From assembly GCF_022811725.1 (NCBI RefSeq), contig NZ_CP094527.1, positions 4,278,001 to 4,342,000 on the forward strand: a stretch of DNA of 64,000 nucleotides, read 5' to 3'. The notes below the pieces were generated by a model. That model was not told the DNA's origin. It made no database searches and saw only the letters and a program-made list of their open reading frames with translations. Shown here piece after piece: positions 50,485 through 60,049 of the stretch. Origin of the DNA: Mucilaginibacter sp. SMC90 (GTDB lineage: Bacteria; Bacteroidota; Bacteroidia; Sphingobacteriales; Sphingobacteriaceae). The translations under genes and the position numbers were made by a program. Numbering within the stretch: position 1 is the stretch's first letter; each line of letters opens with the position of its first letter.

Positions 50485-52875
50485 ATGGCCAAAAACTTAC
50501 TGATTGTTGAATCACCTGCTAAAGCTAAGACCATTGAGGGTTACCTTGGCAAGGACTTTACAGTAAAGTCCAGCTATGGACACATCCGTGATCTGGTTAA
50601 GTCGGAAGATGCAATTGATATAGCTAATAACTTTAAACAAAAATACGAGGTACCTGCAGATAAAAAACAGGTAGTTAGCGAATTAAAGAAGTTAGCTAAG
50701 GAAGCCGAAACGGTTTGGCTCGCATCGGACGAGGACCGCGAGGGTGAGGCCATTTCCTGGCACTTGTTTGAAACATTGGATCTGAAAGACGCAAGTACTA
50801 AGCGCATCGTTTTCCATGAGATCACCAAGCCGGCCATTTTAAAAGCAATTGATACTCCACGTAAAATTGACTATAACCTGGTTAACGCCCAGCAGGCGCG
50901 TCGTGTTTTAGACAGGCTGGTAGGCTTTGAGCTCTCCCCTGTGCTATGGAAAAAGGTAAAACCATCATTGTCTGCCGGTCGTGTACAATCAGTAGCAGTA
51001 AGGCTTATTGTAGACCGTGAGCGTGAGATCAATAAATTCAAATCAGAAGCAGCATTCAAAATAGTGGCCATTTTTGGCAAGGGCAAGGAAGCCTTCAAGG
51101 CCGAATTACCTGAGCGCTTTGCAAAACAGGAAGATGCTGAAAAGTTCCTGCAGGATTGCATCGCTGCCAACTTCAATGTAAAATCGTTAGATACGCGGCC
51201 AGCAAAACGTTCACCTGCCGCACCATTCACTACTTCAACATTACAACAGGAAGCAAGCCGTAAACTTGGCTATTCGGTTGCGCGTACCATGCAGGTTGCA
51301 CAAAGACTTTACGAATCGGGTTATATTACCTATATGCGTACCGATTCGGTAAACCTATCTGAGCTGGCATTAAATTCGGCAGCAAGTGAGATCGTATCGG
51401 CCTATGGCGAAAAATACCATCAGCAAAGAAGATATAAAACCAAAAATGCAAGTGCCCAGGAGGCTCACGAGGCAATAAGGCCAACCTATTTCAACAACCA
51501 TTCAATTGACGGCGAATCGGCAGAGAAGCGCTTATATGAACTTATCTGGAAGCGAGCCATTGCGTCACAAATGAGTGAAGCACAATTTGAGAAAACTACC
51601 GCAAAGATCAGTATTTCAACCCGTAATGAAGATCTGGTAGCCAATGGTGAAGTAATGAAGTTTGATGGCTTTCTGAAAGTGTATCTTGAATCTCAGGATG
51701 ATGAGGATGACACACAACAGGATGGCGAAAATGCAATGCTACCGCCGTTAACTAAAGGCCAGCAATTGGCTTTACAGGAAATGTCGGCAACAGAACGCTT
51801 TTCGCGCCCTGCAGCCCGCTATACTGAGGCAAGCCTGGTGAAAAAGCTGGAAGAGCTGGGTATCGGTCGTCCGTCTACCTATGCCCCTACTATCTCAACC
51901 ATTCAAAACCGTGGTTACGTAGTTAAGGAAGAACGCGAAGGCAAGCAGCGCAATTTCAAGGTATTAACGCTAAAAGCAGGTGCTATTGTTAAAGAAGAAA
52001 AAACTGAGAACACCGGTGCCGAACGTGGTAAACTGTTTCCAACCGATATTGGTGCTGTAGTAAATGATTTCCTGGTACAATACTTCAAGGATATTGTTGA
52101 CTTTAACTTTACGGCCAGCGTTGAAAAACAATTTGACGAGATAGCGCAGGGCATGAAAGAATGGACAGCTATGCTCCATGATTTTTATAACCCTTTTCAT
52201 AAAGAAGTTGAGAGCACCATTGAAAAGGCCGATAAGGCTACCGGTGAGCGGGAATTAGGTGTTCATCCGGAAAGCGGAAAGAAAGTTTCTGTGCGTATAG
52301 GTCGTTTCGGGCCATTTGTGCAGGTAGGTGAAAGTGCAACAGACGAAAACGAAGAAAAACCGCTTTACGCGAGCCTTCGCAGCGGGCAGAGTATTGAAAC
52401 CATCAGCCTTGAGGAAGCGCTTGAACTGTTTAAGTTACCCAAAGTTGTAGGCGAGTATGAAGGTAAGGTAATGAAAGTTGCCATTGGCCGCTTCGGGCCT
52501 TATATCAGCCACAACAGCGCATTCGTATCGTTACCTAAAGAAATTGATCCGCATGATGTTACTGAGGAACAAGCGATTGAACTCATTAACCTAAAGCGTA
52601 AAAAGGATGCTGAAAAGTTGATCAAATCCTTTGATGAAGACCCGGATGTAAAGGTATTAAATGGCCGCTGGGGCCCTTATATCGAATTCGGTAAGCTAAA
52701 CGTTAAAATCCCTAAAGATAAAGATCCATTAACGCTTACCTACGATGAATGCAAGGCCCTTGCCGATGCTACACCGAAGGATGCCAAAAAAGGACGTTTC
52801 GGAAAAGCCGCTGCTGCTAAGCCTGCTGCAACCAAAACGCCGGCTAAGAAAAAAGCCGCGCCAAAGAAAAAGTAG
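50485..52875 (+). CDS. topA: DNA topoisomerase I (type IA)
   Basis: A 796-residue type IA topoisomerase. The Toprim domain (NLLIVESPAKAKTIEGYLG, DEDREGE) and active-site Tyr283 (GYITYMRTDS) are plain. The C-terminus lacks the four-Cys zinc fingers of E. coli and instead has three topo C-terminal repeats (GRFGPFVQVG, GRFGPYISHN, GRWGPYIEFG) and a Lys/Ala-rich DNA-binding tail (TKTPAKKKAAPKKK). It relaxes negative supercoils. It has its own spacer upstream and an R2 repeat at its 3' end. Confidence 0.97.
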   Translation: MAKNLLIVESPAKAKTIEGYLGKDFTVKSSYGHIRDLVKSEDAIDIANNFKQKYEVPADKKQVVSELKKLAKEAETVWLASDEDREGEAISWHLFETLDLKDASTKRIVFHEITKPAILKAIDTPRKIDYNLVNAQQARRVLDRLVGFELSPVLWKKVKPSLSAGRVQSVAVRLIVDREREINKFKSEAAFKIVAIFGKGKEAFKAELPERFAKQEDAEKFLQDCIAANFNVKSLDTRPAKRSPAAPFTTSTLQQEASRKLGYSVARTMQVAQRLYESGYITYMRTDSVNLSELALNSAASEIVSAYGEKYHQQRRYKTKNASAQEAHEAIRPTYFNNHSIDGESAEKRLYELIWKRAIASQMSEAQFEKTTAKISISTRNEDLVANGEVMKFDGFLKVYLESQDDEDDTQQDGENAMLPPLTKGQQLALQEMSATERFSRPAARYTEASLVKKLEELGIGRPSTYAPTISTIQNRGYVVKEEREGKQRNFKVLTLKAGAIVKEEKTENTGAERGKLFPTDIGAVVNDFLVQYFKDIVDFNFTASVEKQFDEIAQGMKEWTAMLHDFYNPFHKEVESTIEKADKATGERELGVHPESGKKVSVRIGRFGPFVQVGESATDENEEKPLYASLRSGQSIETISLEEALELFKLPKVVGEYEGKVMKVAIGRFGPYISHNSAFVSLPKEIDPHDVTEEQAIELINLKRKKDAEKLIKSFDEDPDVKVLNGRWGPYIEFGKLNVKIPKDKDPLTLTYDECKALADATPKDAKKGRFGKAAAAKPAATKTPAKKKAAPKKK

Positions 52876-52975
52876 TGAATGGTTGATCAGGTTGATTGAG
52901 TAAGTGATTTTGCAAAGATCTTTTAAACAAGCAAAACTACTCACCCAATCAACCTAATCAACCCAATCAACCAAA
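52876..52975. repeat. R2 palindromic intergenic repeat, copy 4
   Basis: GTGAATGGTTGATCAGGTTG..AGTGA on the left and CTCACCCAATCAACCTAATC..CAATCAACC on the right fill the topA to 52978 spacer and end 2 nt before the next ATG, so the RNA hairpin would lie close to that start. Family as 15037, 24163 and 33372. Confidence 0.72.
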
Positions 52976-52977
52976 AA

Positions 52978-53382
52978 ATGAAAAAAGACCTGCCCGAAAA
53001 TAATGTAAAGGATATTGCTATCGCAGTAGCATTGGAGAGTGAGAGTGTAGAAAGTAAGGTATGGTATGTATATCTCATCAACCTTAAAAATGAGCCGATA
53101 GAGAACGTGCTTATTACTTCAAAAGGCTATGGTGAAAAGGATGGCGAACAGGTAAAAACATCCACCCTGAGGCATATGATCCCTGTTGTTGACAGCAAGG
53201 CTTACAAGCTTATCGAACCTATTGATGAGCAAACCTTCGGTCTTAATAATGAGTACTGGTTAAGCTATTACATAGGCAAAGACATCTTTGATAAGAAATT
53301 TATTTTCCTTCCTGAAAGCATTGTAGAGATGAATTTTATCAAGATCCCGGTTTTGAATAAACCCGGAGTTATGATAAAATAA
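52978..53382 (+). CDS. Hypothetical protein of Bacteroidota type
   Basis: A 134-residue soluble protein without signal peptide or recognised motif. The sequence reads as a beta-rich domain (VWYVYLINLKNEPIENVLITSKGYG, IVEMNFIKIPVLNKPGVMIK). Similar short proteins occur in related genomes near topA, from memory of layout and not from a search. The start lies right after repeat R2, which may influence its expression. It precedes the macroglobulin gene by 66 nt on the same strand. Confidence 0.7.
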   Translation: MKKDLPENNVKDIAIAVALESESVESKVWYVYLINLKNEPIENVLITSKGYGEKDGEQVKTSTLRHMIPVVDSKAYKLIEPIDEQTFGLNNEYWLSYYIGKDIFDKKFIFLPESIVEMNFIKIPVLNKPGVMIK

Positions 53383-53448
53383 TTTTCGCATTAAATTATT
53401 TATTGTCATAAATTTCATAATTTACCTGATAATAAATAAACCTATTTC

Positions 53449-56400
53449 ATGGAAAACGGATACAGTCAATTCCGCAAACGCCGAACCTTAATCACTGTAG
53501 TTACCACCATAGCACTTGCGCTACTCATTGTATATCTCGTAGCCAATGGTCATAAAAAAACAGTTGTTGATCCTGCTTTTAGCAAGTATATCGAGTCGTA
53601 CACCACTGGTGTTGTTTCCAAACAAAGCCCTATTCGTATCAGGCTCGCCAATGATGTGCAGGTAACTCATCAACAAAATGAGGAAATAACTGACGACCTT
53701 TTCAACTTTTCACCATCCATAAAAGGTAAGGCAATCTGGACAGATGCGCGAACCATCGAATTCAGGCCCGACGAAAAACTCGATCCGGGAAAAAACTACA
53801 CTGCTGATTTCAAGTTGAGTAAACTTATTGAAGTGCCAGGCCACTTTGAGCATTTTAAATTTAGCTTCCAGGTTATTCAACCTGATTTTACGGTGTCGTT
53901 CATCGGTATGCAAACGGCAAGCAGCACCTCAAATACCGAAATGAAACTAACCGGCGATATCCAAACCGCCGATGCCGAAGATCCTTCTGCGGTTGATAAA
54001 CTCATCGTGCCTAATTATGACTCGCCGGTTAAAATAAACTGGGAACATGACGCGGCCCATAAAAACCATCATTTTACCATAATAGGCTTAACCCGTGTTG
54101 CGGGCAAAGCCAACCCGCTGGTTGTTAACTGGGATGGCAGCAGTATCGGCATCGATAAAAAAGGCAGCCAAAACTTTGAGGTGCCAGCAATTGGCGACTT
54201 TAAAGTGCTTAACATTCGCGCTGTACAGGACAATGACCAATATGTAGAAGTTCAGTTTTCAGACAATATTTTAGTTGGACAAGAGCTTAATGGGCTCATC
54301 AGCATCAACAACATATCAGATCCGGCGTACAGCATTGATGGCAGCCTGGTAAAAGTATACGCCCCCGATCGCTTACAAGGCAATTACACGGTAACTGTAA
54401 ATGAAGGCATTAAAAATACGCTGCTGAAGAGGATCACCAAAGGCTATACCGCTAACTTGTTTTTCGAAAACCGTCTGCCCGCAGTGACAATTCCGGGTAA
54501 GGGCGTTATCCTTCCTGATTCTGGCAGGATTATGATGCCTTTTGAGGCAATTAACCTAAATGCCGTAGATGTTACCATTATCAAAATTTATGAGAATAAC
54601 GTTCCCCAATACTTTCAGAGCAACGGTTTTGATGGCAGCGCCGAATTAAGGCAGGTTGGCAAACCAATAGTACAAAAAACCATCCGCTTAGATACCGATA
54701 AAGGCCTTAACCTGAGCAAGAAGAACCGCTTTATGCTGGATCTTGACCAGATGATCCGTACCGAGCCCGGCGCAATCTATCGCGTAGTGATTGGTTTCAG
54801 GCGGTCATATTCGCTGTTTAACTGTAAACTGCATAGCGGCAAGGTTCAAAAGGATAACGGCGAAAATGGCGATGATGAAGGATATTACGGCGGCGAATAC
54901 AGTGATAACTCGTCAAAGGTAAACGATGAGGACGACGACTTTTGGAGGAAATATGATAATTACTATCCTGAAGGCTTCAACTGGCAGGAGCGCGATGACG
55001 CCTGTTCCGAATCATATTACAATAAACAACGCTGGGCCACCCGTAACATTATAGCATCAAACATTGGCCTGATAGCCAAGCGCGGCAATGACAACAGCAT
55101 GCTCATTGCTGTTACCGATATTCTTAGCGCTGAGCCAATGGATAATGTTGATCTTGAATTGCTTGATTATCAAAAACAGGTGATCTACAAAACCACCACC
55201 GATGGCGATGGCCTTGCAAAGTTTGACCTGAAGCGAAAGCCCTATCTATTAGTAGCCAAAAAAGGCGTGCAACGAGGTTACTTAAAGCTGGACGACGGTA
55301 GTTCGTTACCATTATCACGGTTCAATGTTGGCGGCGAAGAGGTACAGAACGGACTCAAAGGATTTATTTATGGGGAGCGCGGCGTTTGGCGCCCGGGAGA
55401 TTCTATTTATACATCCTTTATCCTGGAAGATAAACTAAAAACATTACCGGCCGATCATCCGGTTGAATTTGAATTGTATGATCCAAGCGATAAACTATAC
55501 AAACGTATTACCCAAACCAAAAGCCTGGATGGATTTTATAGTTTTCATACCGCAACTGAAACCTCGTCCCCTACCGGAAACTGGACAGCCAAGGTTAAAG
55601 TTGGCGGTGCCATTTTTGAGAAAAAGATAAAGGTTGAAACCATCATGCCTAACAGGCTCAAGTTAAGCCTCTCTTTCGGCGGCGCAGCAGAATTAACAAA
55701 GGGTAATAATGCCAACGGAAAGCTAAGTGCTCAATGGCTGTTTGGTGGCGCAGCCCAAAACTTAAAAGCTAAAGTGGATGCTTATTTGTCGGCACAAAAC
55801 ACAAGCTTCAAAAAATATAAGGATTATGTTTTTGACGATCCTACATTAGCCTTTAATACCCAGGTGCAAACCGTTTTTGATGGCAAGCTGAGTGAAACCG
55901 GTACAGCCGATGTGGATGCCGATGTAAACGTAGAGAAACAAGCACCCGGGCAGCTTCGAGCTAACTTCCTGGTTAAGGTATTTGAGCCGGGTGGCAACTT
56001 CAGCATTAACCAGGTGAGTATGCCTTACAATGTTTATCCCGGCTATGTAGGAATTAAAACACCCGAAGGCAGCGACCTGTCGGGGATGCTGGTTACTGAT
56101 AAAGACCATATGGTTGATATTGCCGATGTTGATGTAAACGGCAATGCCCTGCCGGGCAGCCGCGATGTACAGGTTGAACTATACAAAGTGCAATGGCGCT
56201 GGTGGTGGGACCAAACCGGCAATGAAATGAGCAATTTTACGCAGGATAAATATAATAAGCTCATTAAAGCCGAAAACGTTAGGTTAACCAACGGGGCCGG
56301 TAAATGGAAACTGCATATTAATAAAGCCGACTGGGGCCGCTATCTCATTAAAGTAAAAGATGAACAAACCGGTCACTCATCTGGCAAGATCGTTTATGTG

Positions 56401-59058
56401 GACTGGCCAAACTGGTCGGAAAGGTTGCAATCAACCAACCCTACCGAAGCAGCTATGTTATCTTTCACTTCGGATAAACCTGCTTATAAGGTTGGTGATG
56501 AGGCCACTTTGACGATCCCTACAGGAGAAGCAGGTCGTGCGTTGATTAGCATTGAAAACGGCAGCAAAGTTTTAAAAACTGCCTGGATAGATACAAAAAA
56601 GGGACAAACCCGCTACACGTTTACTGTTGATGAGACCATGGCACCAAACGTTTTTGTGAACGTTACGCTGCTTCAAAAACATTCACAAACGGTTAACGAC
56701 CTGCCTATACGCATGTATGGTGCAATACCGTTACAGGTTGAAAATCCCGAAACAATATTAAAACCGATCATCAGCATGCCTGATAAGATCAGGCCCGAAA
56801 CACAATCGGCCATTACAGTGTCAGAAGCATCGGGCAAGGAAATGACCTATACCATTGCCATTGTTGATGAAGGCTTGCTGGATATCACTAATTACAAAAC
56901 GCCAGATCCACATGATACTTTTTATGCACATGAAGCTTTAGGCGTAAAAACATGGGATCTGTTTGACTATGTAATTGGTGCCTATGGCGGCGGGTTAGAG
57001 CGCATTTTGAGCATTGGCGGTGATGGTAATTTAGGCAATAACAAAAATGTGTCTGTAAACCGTTTTAAACCCGTAGTGAAATTTCTCGGGCCCTTTCATC
57101 TTGGCGCTGGCGAAAAGCAAACACAGCGCTTTATATTGCCTCAATATGTAGGCTCGGTTAAGGCCATGATTGTAGCAGGACATAACGGTGCTTATGGTAT
57201 TGCTGAAAAAGCTGTAGCTGTTAAAAAACCGTTGATGATCCTGGCCACCCTGCCGCGTGTGCTTGGCCCGTCCGAAAGTATTCAGCTGCCGGTAACCGTA
57301 TTCGCTATGGAAAATAATATTAAAACCGTAAGCTTACAGGTACAAAGTAACGCTTTTAGCAATCTCGGCACCAACAATCAAAAAACGCTGACCTTTGATA
57401 AACCAGGCGACCAGCTGGTGACTTTTGATTTAAACGTTAAGGATTTTGTTGGCGTAGGCAAAGTAAAAATAATTGCCAAAAGCGGCTCAGAAACAGCGGC
57501 ATATGATGTTGAATTAAACGTTCGGAACCCAAATCCGCCGGTTACAAAAATCATACAGAAAGAACTTGCACCAGGCGAGGTATGGAATGCCGATTATCAA
57601 CCGGTTGGTATAAACGGAACTAACAAGGCCACGATTGAAGTAGCTTACATTCCGCCGCTAAACCTTTCAAAACGCCTGGATTATCTGATAGAATACCCAC
57701 ATGGCTGCGTTGAGCAAACTACATCTTCAGCATTCCCTCAATTATACCTGAGCCAGTTGCTTGATCTTTCGCCAAAACAACGGGCCGAAACCGACCGGAA
57801 TATTAAGTCAACTATTGACAGGCTTAACGGCTTTCAGGTACAGGGTGGCGGCTTAAGCTATTGGCCGGATGGTGGTGAAGCCAACGAATGGGGAACTAAT
57901 TACGCCGGGCACTTTATGTTGGCCGCGCAGGCAAAAGGATTCAGTATGCCAATTGGTTTTATTGACCGCTGGAAGAAATATCAAAGGGAAAAAGCCCTGA
58001 GCTGGGCACCCCGTAAGCAACCCTATTATTACGAGGATGACCTTACCCAAGCCTATCGATTATACTTACTGGCCCTTGCCCGTTCGCCAGAGATGGGTGC
58101 CATGAACCGCTTGCGTGAATTTGCATTATTGAGTGATGCCGCAGCCTGGCGACTTGCCGCAGCCTATAAACTTGCAGGGCAGCCCGAAGTTGGCTTAAAA
58201 ATGATTGCAAAACTTTCTACCGATGTTAAACCATATAATAGCCTTTACGGCACTTATGGATCCGATTTGCGGGATGAGGCCATGATACTGGAAACACTTA
58301 CCCTCCTGGGCCAAAAGCAAAAGGCTTCCGGACTGGTGCACACGGTTGCAGCCCGTTTATCACAGGATGATTGGTACAGTACACAAACTACTGCCTATTC
58401 GTTGATTGCGCTGGCCCAATTCTATGGACAGAACAAGCCCGCCGGCAAACTTGAATTTAACTACGCTAACGGCACCGCCAAAACTACCATCAGCACAACT
58501 TCGTTTTTATGGCAGGGAGCACTGGCAAGCAATGGCGGTAAAGTTTACCTTAAAAACAACAGCAATAACAAACTGTACATTAGATTAATACAAAAAGGCC
58601 AGCCATCATCAGGACAGGATACTCAATCTATTATCAACCCTGATGTTTTACAGGTTCGTATTGGATATTTTTCACTTAAAGGCAAACCAATAGATCCATC
58701 GTCATTAAAGCAGGGCACCGATTTTGTTGCACAGGTGAATATCAAAAACCCTGGCAAGCGCGGCAGGTATGATAACCTTGCCCTTACCCAAATTTTCCCA
58801 TCGGGCTGGGAAATATTGAATACCCGCCTGCTTGGAGATGAAGCATTTAAATCATCACCGTCTGATTATCGGGATATCCGGGATGACAGGGTGAATACAT
58901 ATTTCAGCTTATATGAAGGGCAGGAATCAACTTATTATGTAATGCTAAACGCGGCTTACACCGGCAAATATTACTTACCGGCCGTTTATTGCGAAGCAAT
59001 GTATAATAATCAGATCAGCGGCTTGCTAAAAGGGCAATGGGTTGAGATAACAAAGTAA
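53449..59058 (+). CDS. Alpha-2-macroglobulin family protein with thioester motif
   Basis: A 1869-residue envelope protein: one N-terminal membrane anchor (about 15-34, not a lipobox), a chain of macroglobulin MG domains, a bait-like A2M region (about 900-1250) and a thioester/complement-like domain with PHGCVEQTTSS (C1420 and Q1423 of the GCxEQ thioester). Bacterial A2Ms trap proteases in the periplasm and are often encoded with penicillin-binding protein PbpC to guard repaired cell wall; no pbpC is adjacent here. An acidic, Gly/Tyr-rich insert (about 475-500) is peculiar to this copy. It ends at a strong terminator. Confidence 0.92.
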   Translation: MENGYSQFRKRRTLITVVTTIALALLIVYLVANGHKKTVVDPAFSKYIESYTTGVVSKQSPIRIRLANDVQVTHQQNEEITDDLFNFSPSIKGKAIWTDARTIEFRPDEKLDPGKNYTADFKLSKLIEVPGHFEHFKFSFQVIQPDFTVSFIGMQTASSTSNTEMKLTGDIQTADAEDPSAVDKLIVPNYDSPVKINWEHDAAHKNHHFTIIGLTRVAGKANPLVVNWDGSSIGIDKKGSQNFEVPAIGDFKVLNIRAVQDNDQYVEVQFSDNILVGQELNGLISINNISDPAYSIDGSLVKVYAPDRLQGNYTVTVNEGIKNTLLKRITKGYTANLFFENRLPAVTIPGKGVILPDSGRIMMPFEAINLNAVDVTIIKIYENNVPQYFQSNGFDGSAELRQVGKPIVQKTIRLDTDKGLNLSKKNRFMLDLDQMIRTEPGAIYRVVIGFRRSYSLFNCKLHSGKVQKDNGENGDDEGYYGGEYSDNSSKVNDEDDDFWRKYDNYYPEGFNWQERDDACSESYYNKQRWATRNIIASNIGLIAKRGNDNSMLIAVTDILSAEPMDNVDLELLDYQKQVIYKTTTDGDGLAKFDLKRKPYLLVAKKGVQRGYLKLDDGSSLPLSRFNVGGEEVQNGLKGFIYGERGVWRPGDSIYTSFILEDKLKTLPADHPVEFELYDPSDKLYKRITQTKSLDGFYSFHTATETSSPTGNWTAKVKVGGAIFEKKIKVETIMPNRLKLSLSFGGAAELTKGNNANGKLSAQWLFGGAAQNLKAKVDAYLSAQNTSFKKYKDYVFDDPTLAFNTQVQTVFDGKLSETGTADVDADVNVEKQAPGQLRANFLVKVFEPGGNFSINQVSMPYNVYPGYVGIKTPEGSDLSGMLVTDKDHMVDIADVDVNGNALPGSRDVQVELYKVQWRWWWDQTGNEMSNFTQDKYNKLIKAENVRLTNGAGKWKLHINKADWGRYLIKVKDEQTGHSSGKIVYVDWPNWSERLQSTNPTEAAMLSFTSDKPAYKVGDEATLTIPTGEAGRALISIENGSKVLKTAWIDTKKGQTRYTFTVDETMAPNVFVNVTLLQKHSQTVNDLPIRMYGAIPLQVENPETILKPIISMPDKIRPETQSAITVSEASGKEMTYTIAIVDEGLLDITNYKTPDPHDTFYAHEALGVKTWDLFDYVIGAYGGGLERILSIGGDGNLGNNKNVSVNRFKPVVKFLGPFHLGAGEKQTQRFILPQYVGSVKAMIVAGHNGAYGIAEKAVAVKKPLMILATLPRVLGPSESIQLPVTVFAMENNIKTVSLQVQSNAFSNLGTNNQKTLTFDKPGDQLVTFDLNVKDFVGVGKVKIIAKSGSETAAYDVELNVRNPNPPVTKIIQKELAPGEVWNADYQPVGINGTNKATIEVAYIPPLNLSKRLDYLIEYPHGCVEQTTSSAFPQLYLSQLLDLSPKQRAETDRNIKSTIDRLNGFQVQGGGLSYWPDGGEANEWGTNYAGHFMLAAQAKGFSMPIGFIDRWKKYQREKALSWAPRKQPYYYEDDLTQAYRLYLLALARSPEMGAMNRLREFALLSDAAAWRLAAAYKLAGQPEVGLKMIAKLSTDVKPYNSLYGTYGSDLRDEAMILETLTLLGQKQKASGLVHTVAARLSQDDWYSTQTTAYSLIALAQFYGQNKPAGKLEFNYANGTAKTTISTTSFLWQGALASNGGKVYLKNNSNNKLYIRLIQKGQPSSGQDTQSIINPDVLQVRIGYFSLKGKPIDPSSLKQGTDFVAQVNIKNPGKRGRYDNLALTQIFPSGWEILNTRLLGDEAFKSSPSDYRDIRDDRVNTYFSLYEGQESTYYVMLNAAYTGKYYLPAVYCEAMYNNQISGLLKGQWVEITK

Positions 59059-59115
59059 GATTCATACGAACCTGGGGTTGAGAAATTTTAAAGCTTTATT
59101 AATCCCCCAATAAAG

Positions 59116-59147
59116 GCGCTTTCAGTTAATTCTGGAAGCGCTTTTAT
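59116..59147 (+). terminator. Terminator of the macroglobulin gene
   Basis: GCGCTTTCAG / CTGGAAGCGC stem (59116-59125 and 59132-59141, one G-U pair), then TTTTATTT. Confidence 0.88.
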
Positions 59148-59210
59148 TTGATGGCTTTACTCTTTTCTTGACACAAGTTAACTCGCGTGTAGAGTCATTC
59201 AGAACTTACC

Positions 59211-59241
59211 AAAAACAAAAAGCCTGCCGTTACCGGCAGGC
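59211..59241 (-). terminator. Terminator of the outer-membrane barrel gene
   Basis: GCCTGCCG / CGGCAGGC (59222-59229 and 59234-59241), 4-nt loop. On the minus strand the stem is followed by TTTTTGTTTTT. Confidence 0.9.
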
Positions 59242-59269
59242 CCTGCATATAATATTCTGTATAAGAGAA

Positions 59270-59875
59270 TTATAGTGAGAATAATTTGTAAGCTAAAGAA
59301 AGGCTAAACAAGCTTACACGGGTATGAGAGTTATCATTACCATAAGCTATTTTATTTAAACCTCCTTCGTAACGAAGATCGATAGAAAGACTGCTGATAT
59401 CAACACCTGCACCTACCTGCAAAGCATAGTTGGCATCTTTATAATTAAGTCTTGCTGCATTGGAAGCCGCGCCTGAAAGGCTTTGATCTTTATTAACAGT
59501 AAATGACAATACCGGACCACCATAAAATCTGCCGCCTAAGCCTAAAGCACCAACTTTTCCGCCCACTAACAGCGGCAAATCAACGCTTGTAAAATTAGCC
59601 TTCGCTGTGCCTGTTCCGTCGTTGGTATTTACTGTTACGTTTTTACCTGTAACATAAAGCTCGGGCTGAAAAATAAAGCCTAAGCCACCTATACGTGCCC
59701 ATGCACCTGCCTGGTAACCCGCTTTGTTGTCATTGTTAAAAATACCGTTTGATGGAAAAGTTGAATAGTTTAAACCGCCTTTTAAACCGAAGGAAAAACT
59801 TGGTACTACCTGCGCTTTGGAAACGCCGATTGATAGTAACAAAATAGATAATGAGAGTAAAATTGTTTTTTTCAT
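59270..59875 (-). CDS. Outer-membrane beta-barrel protein (PorT/OMP_b-brl family)
   Basis: A 201-residue small barrel. A signal peptide (MKKTILLSLSILLLSIGVSKAQ) is followed by eight or so amphipathic strands rich in alternating Gly and aromatic residues (FSFGLKGGLNYSTF, GARIGGLGFIFQPELYVTG) and a C-terminal aromatic strand LSLAYKLFSL. The family includes PorT, of type IX secretion, and many porin-like or unknown barrels. ATG 59875 is chosen over ATG-like starts further upstream. It stands alone with its own terminator. Substrate unknown. Confidence 0.88.
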   Translation of the reverse strand: MKKTILLSLSILLLSIGVSKAQVVPSFSFGLKGGLNYSTFPSNGIFNNDNKAGYQAGAWARIGGLGFIFQPELYVTGKNVTVNTNDGTGTAKANFTSVDLPLLVGGKVGALGLGGRFYGGPVLSFTVNKDQSLSGAASNAARLNYKDANYALQVGAGVDISSLSIDLRYEGGLNKIAYGNDNSHTRVSLFSLSLAYKLFSL

Positions 59876-60049
59876 TTTTATTAGGTGTTTTTGGATGATG
59901 TAATAAGTTTTTACAAGCAATATTGTTTGCAAAACCGGCGCTAAAATAGAAATATCCGGCTAAACCCCACTGATAAGTTCAGTAAAAGTTTAACAGGATA
60001 TTTAACTTATAATTTGTCGAAAAAGTATATTTTTTTAATCAAGATAAAT

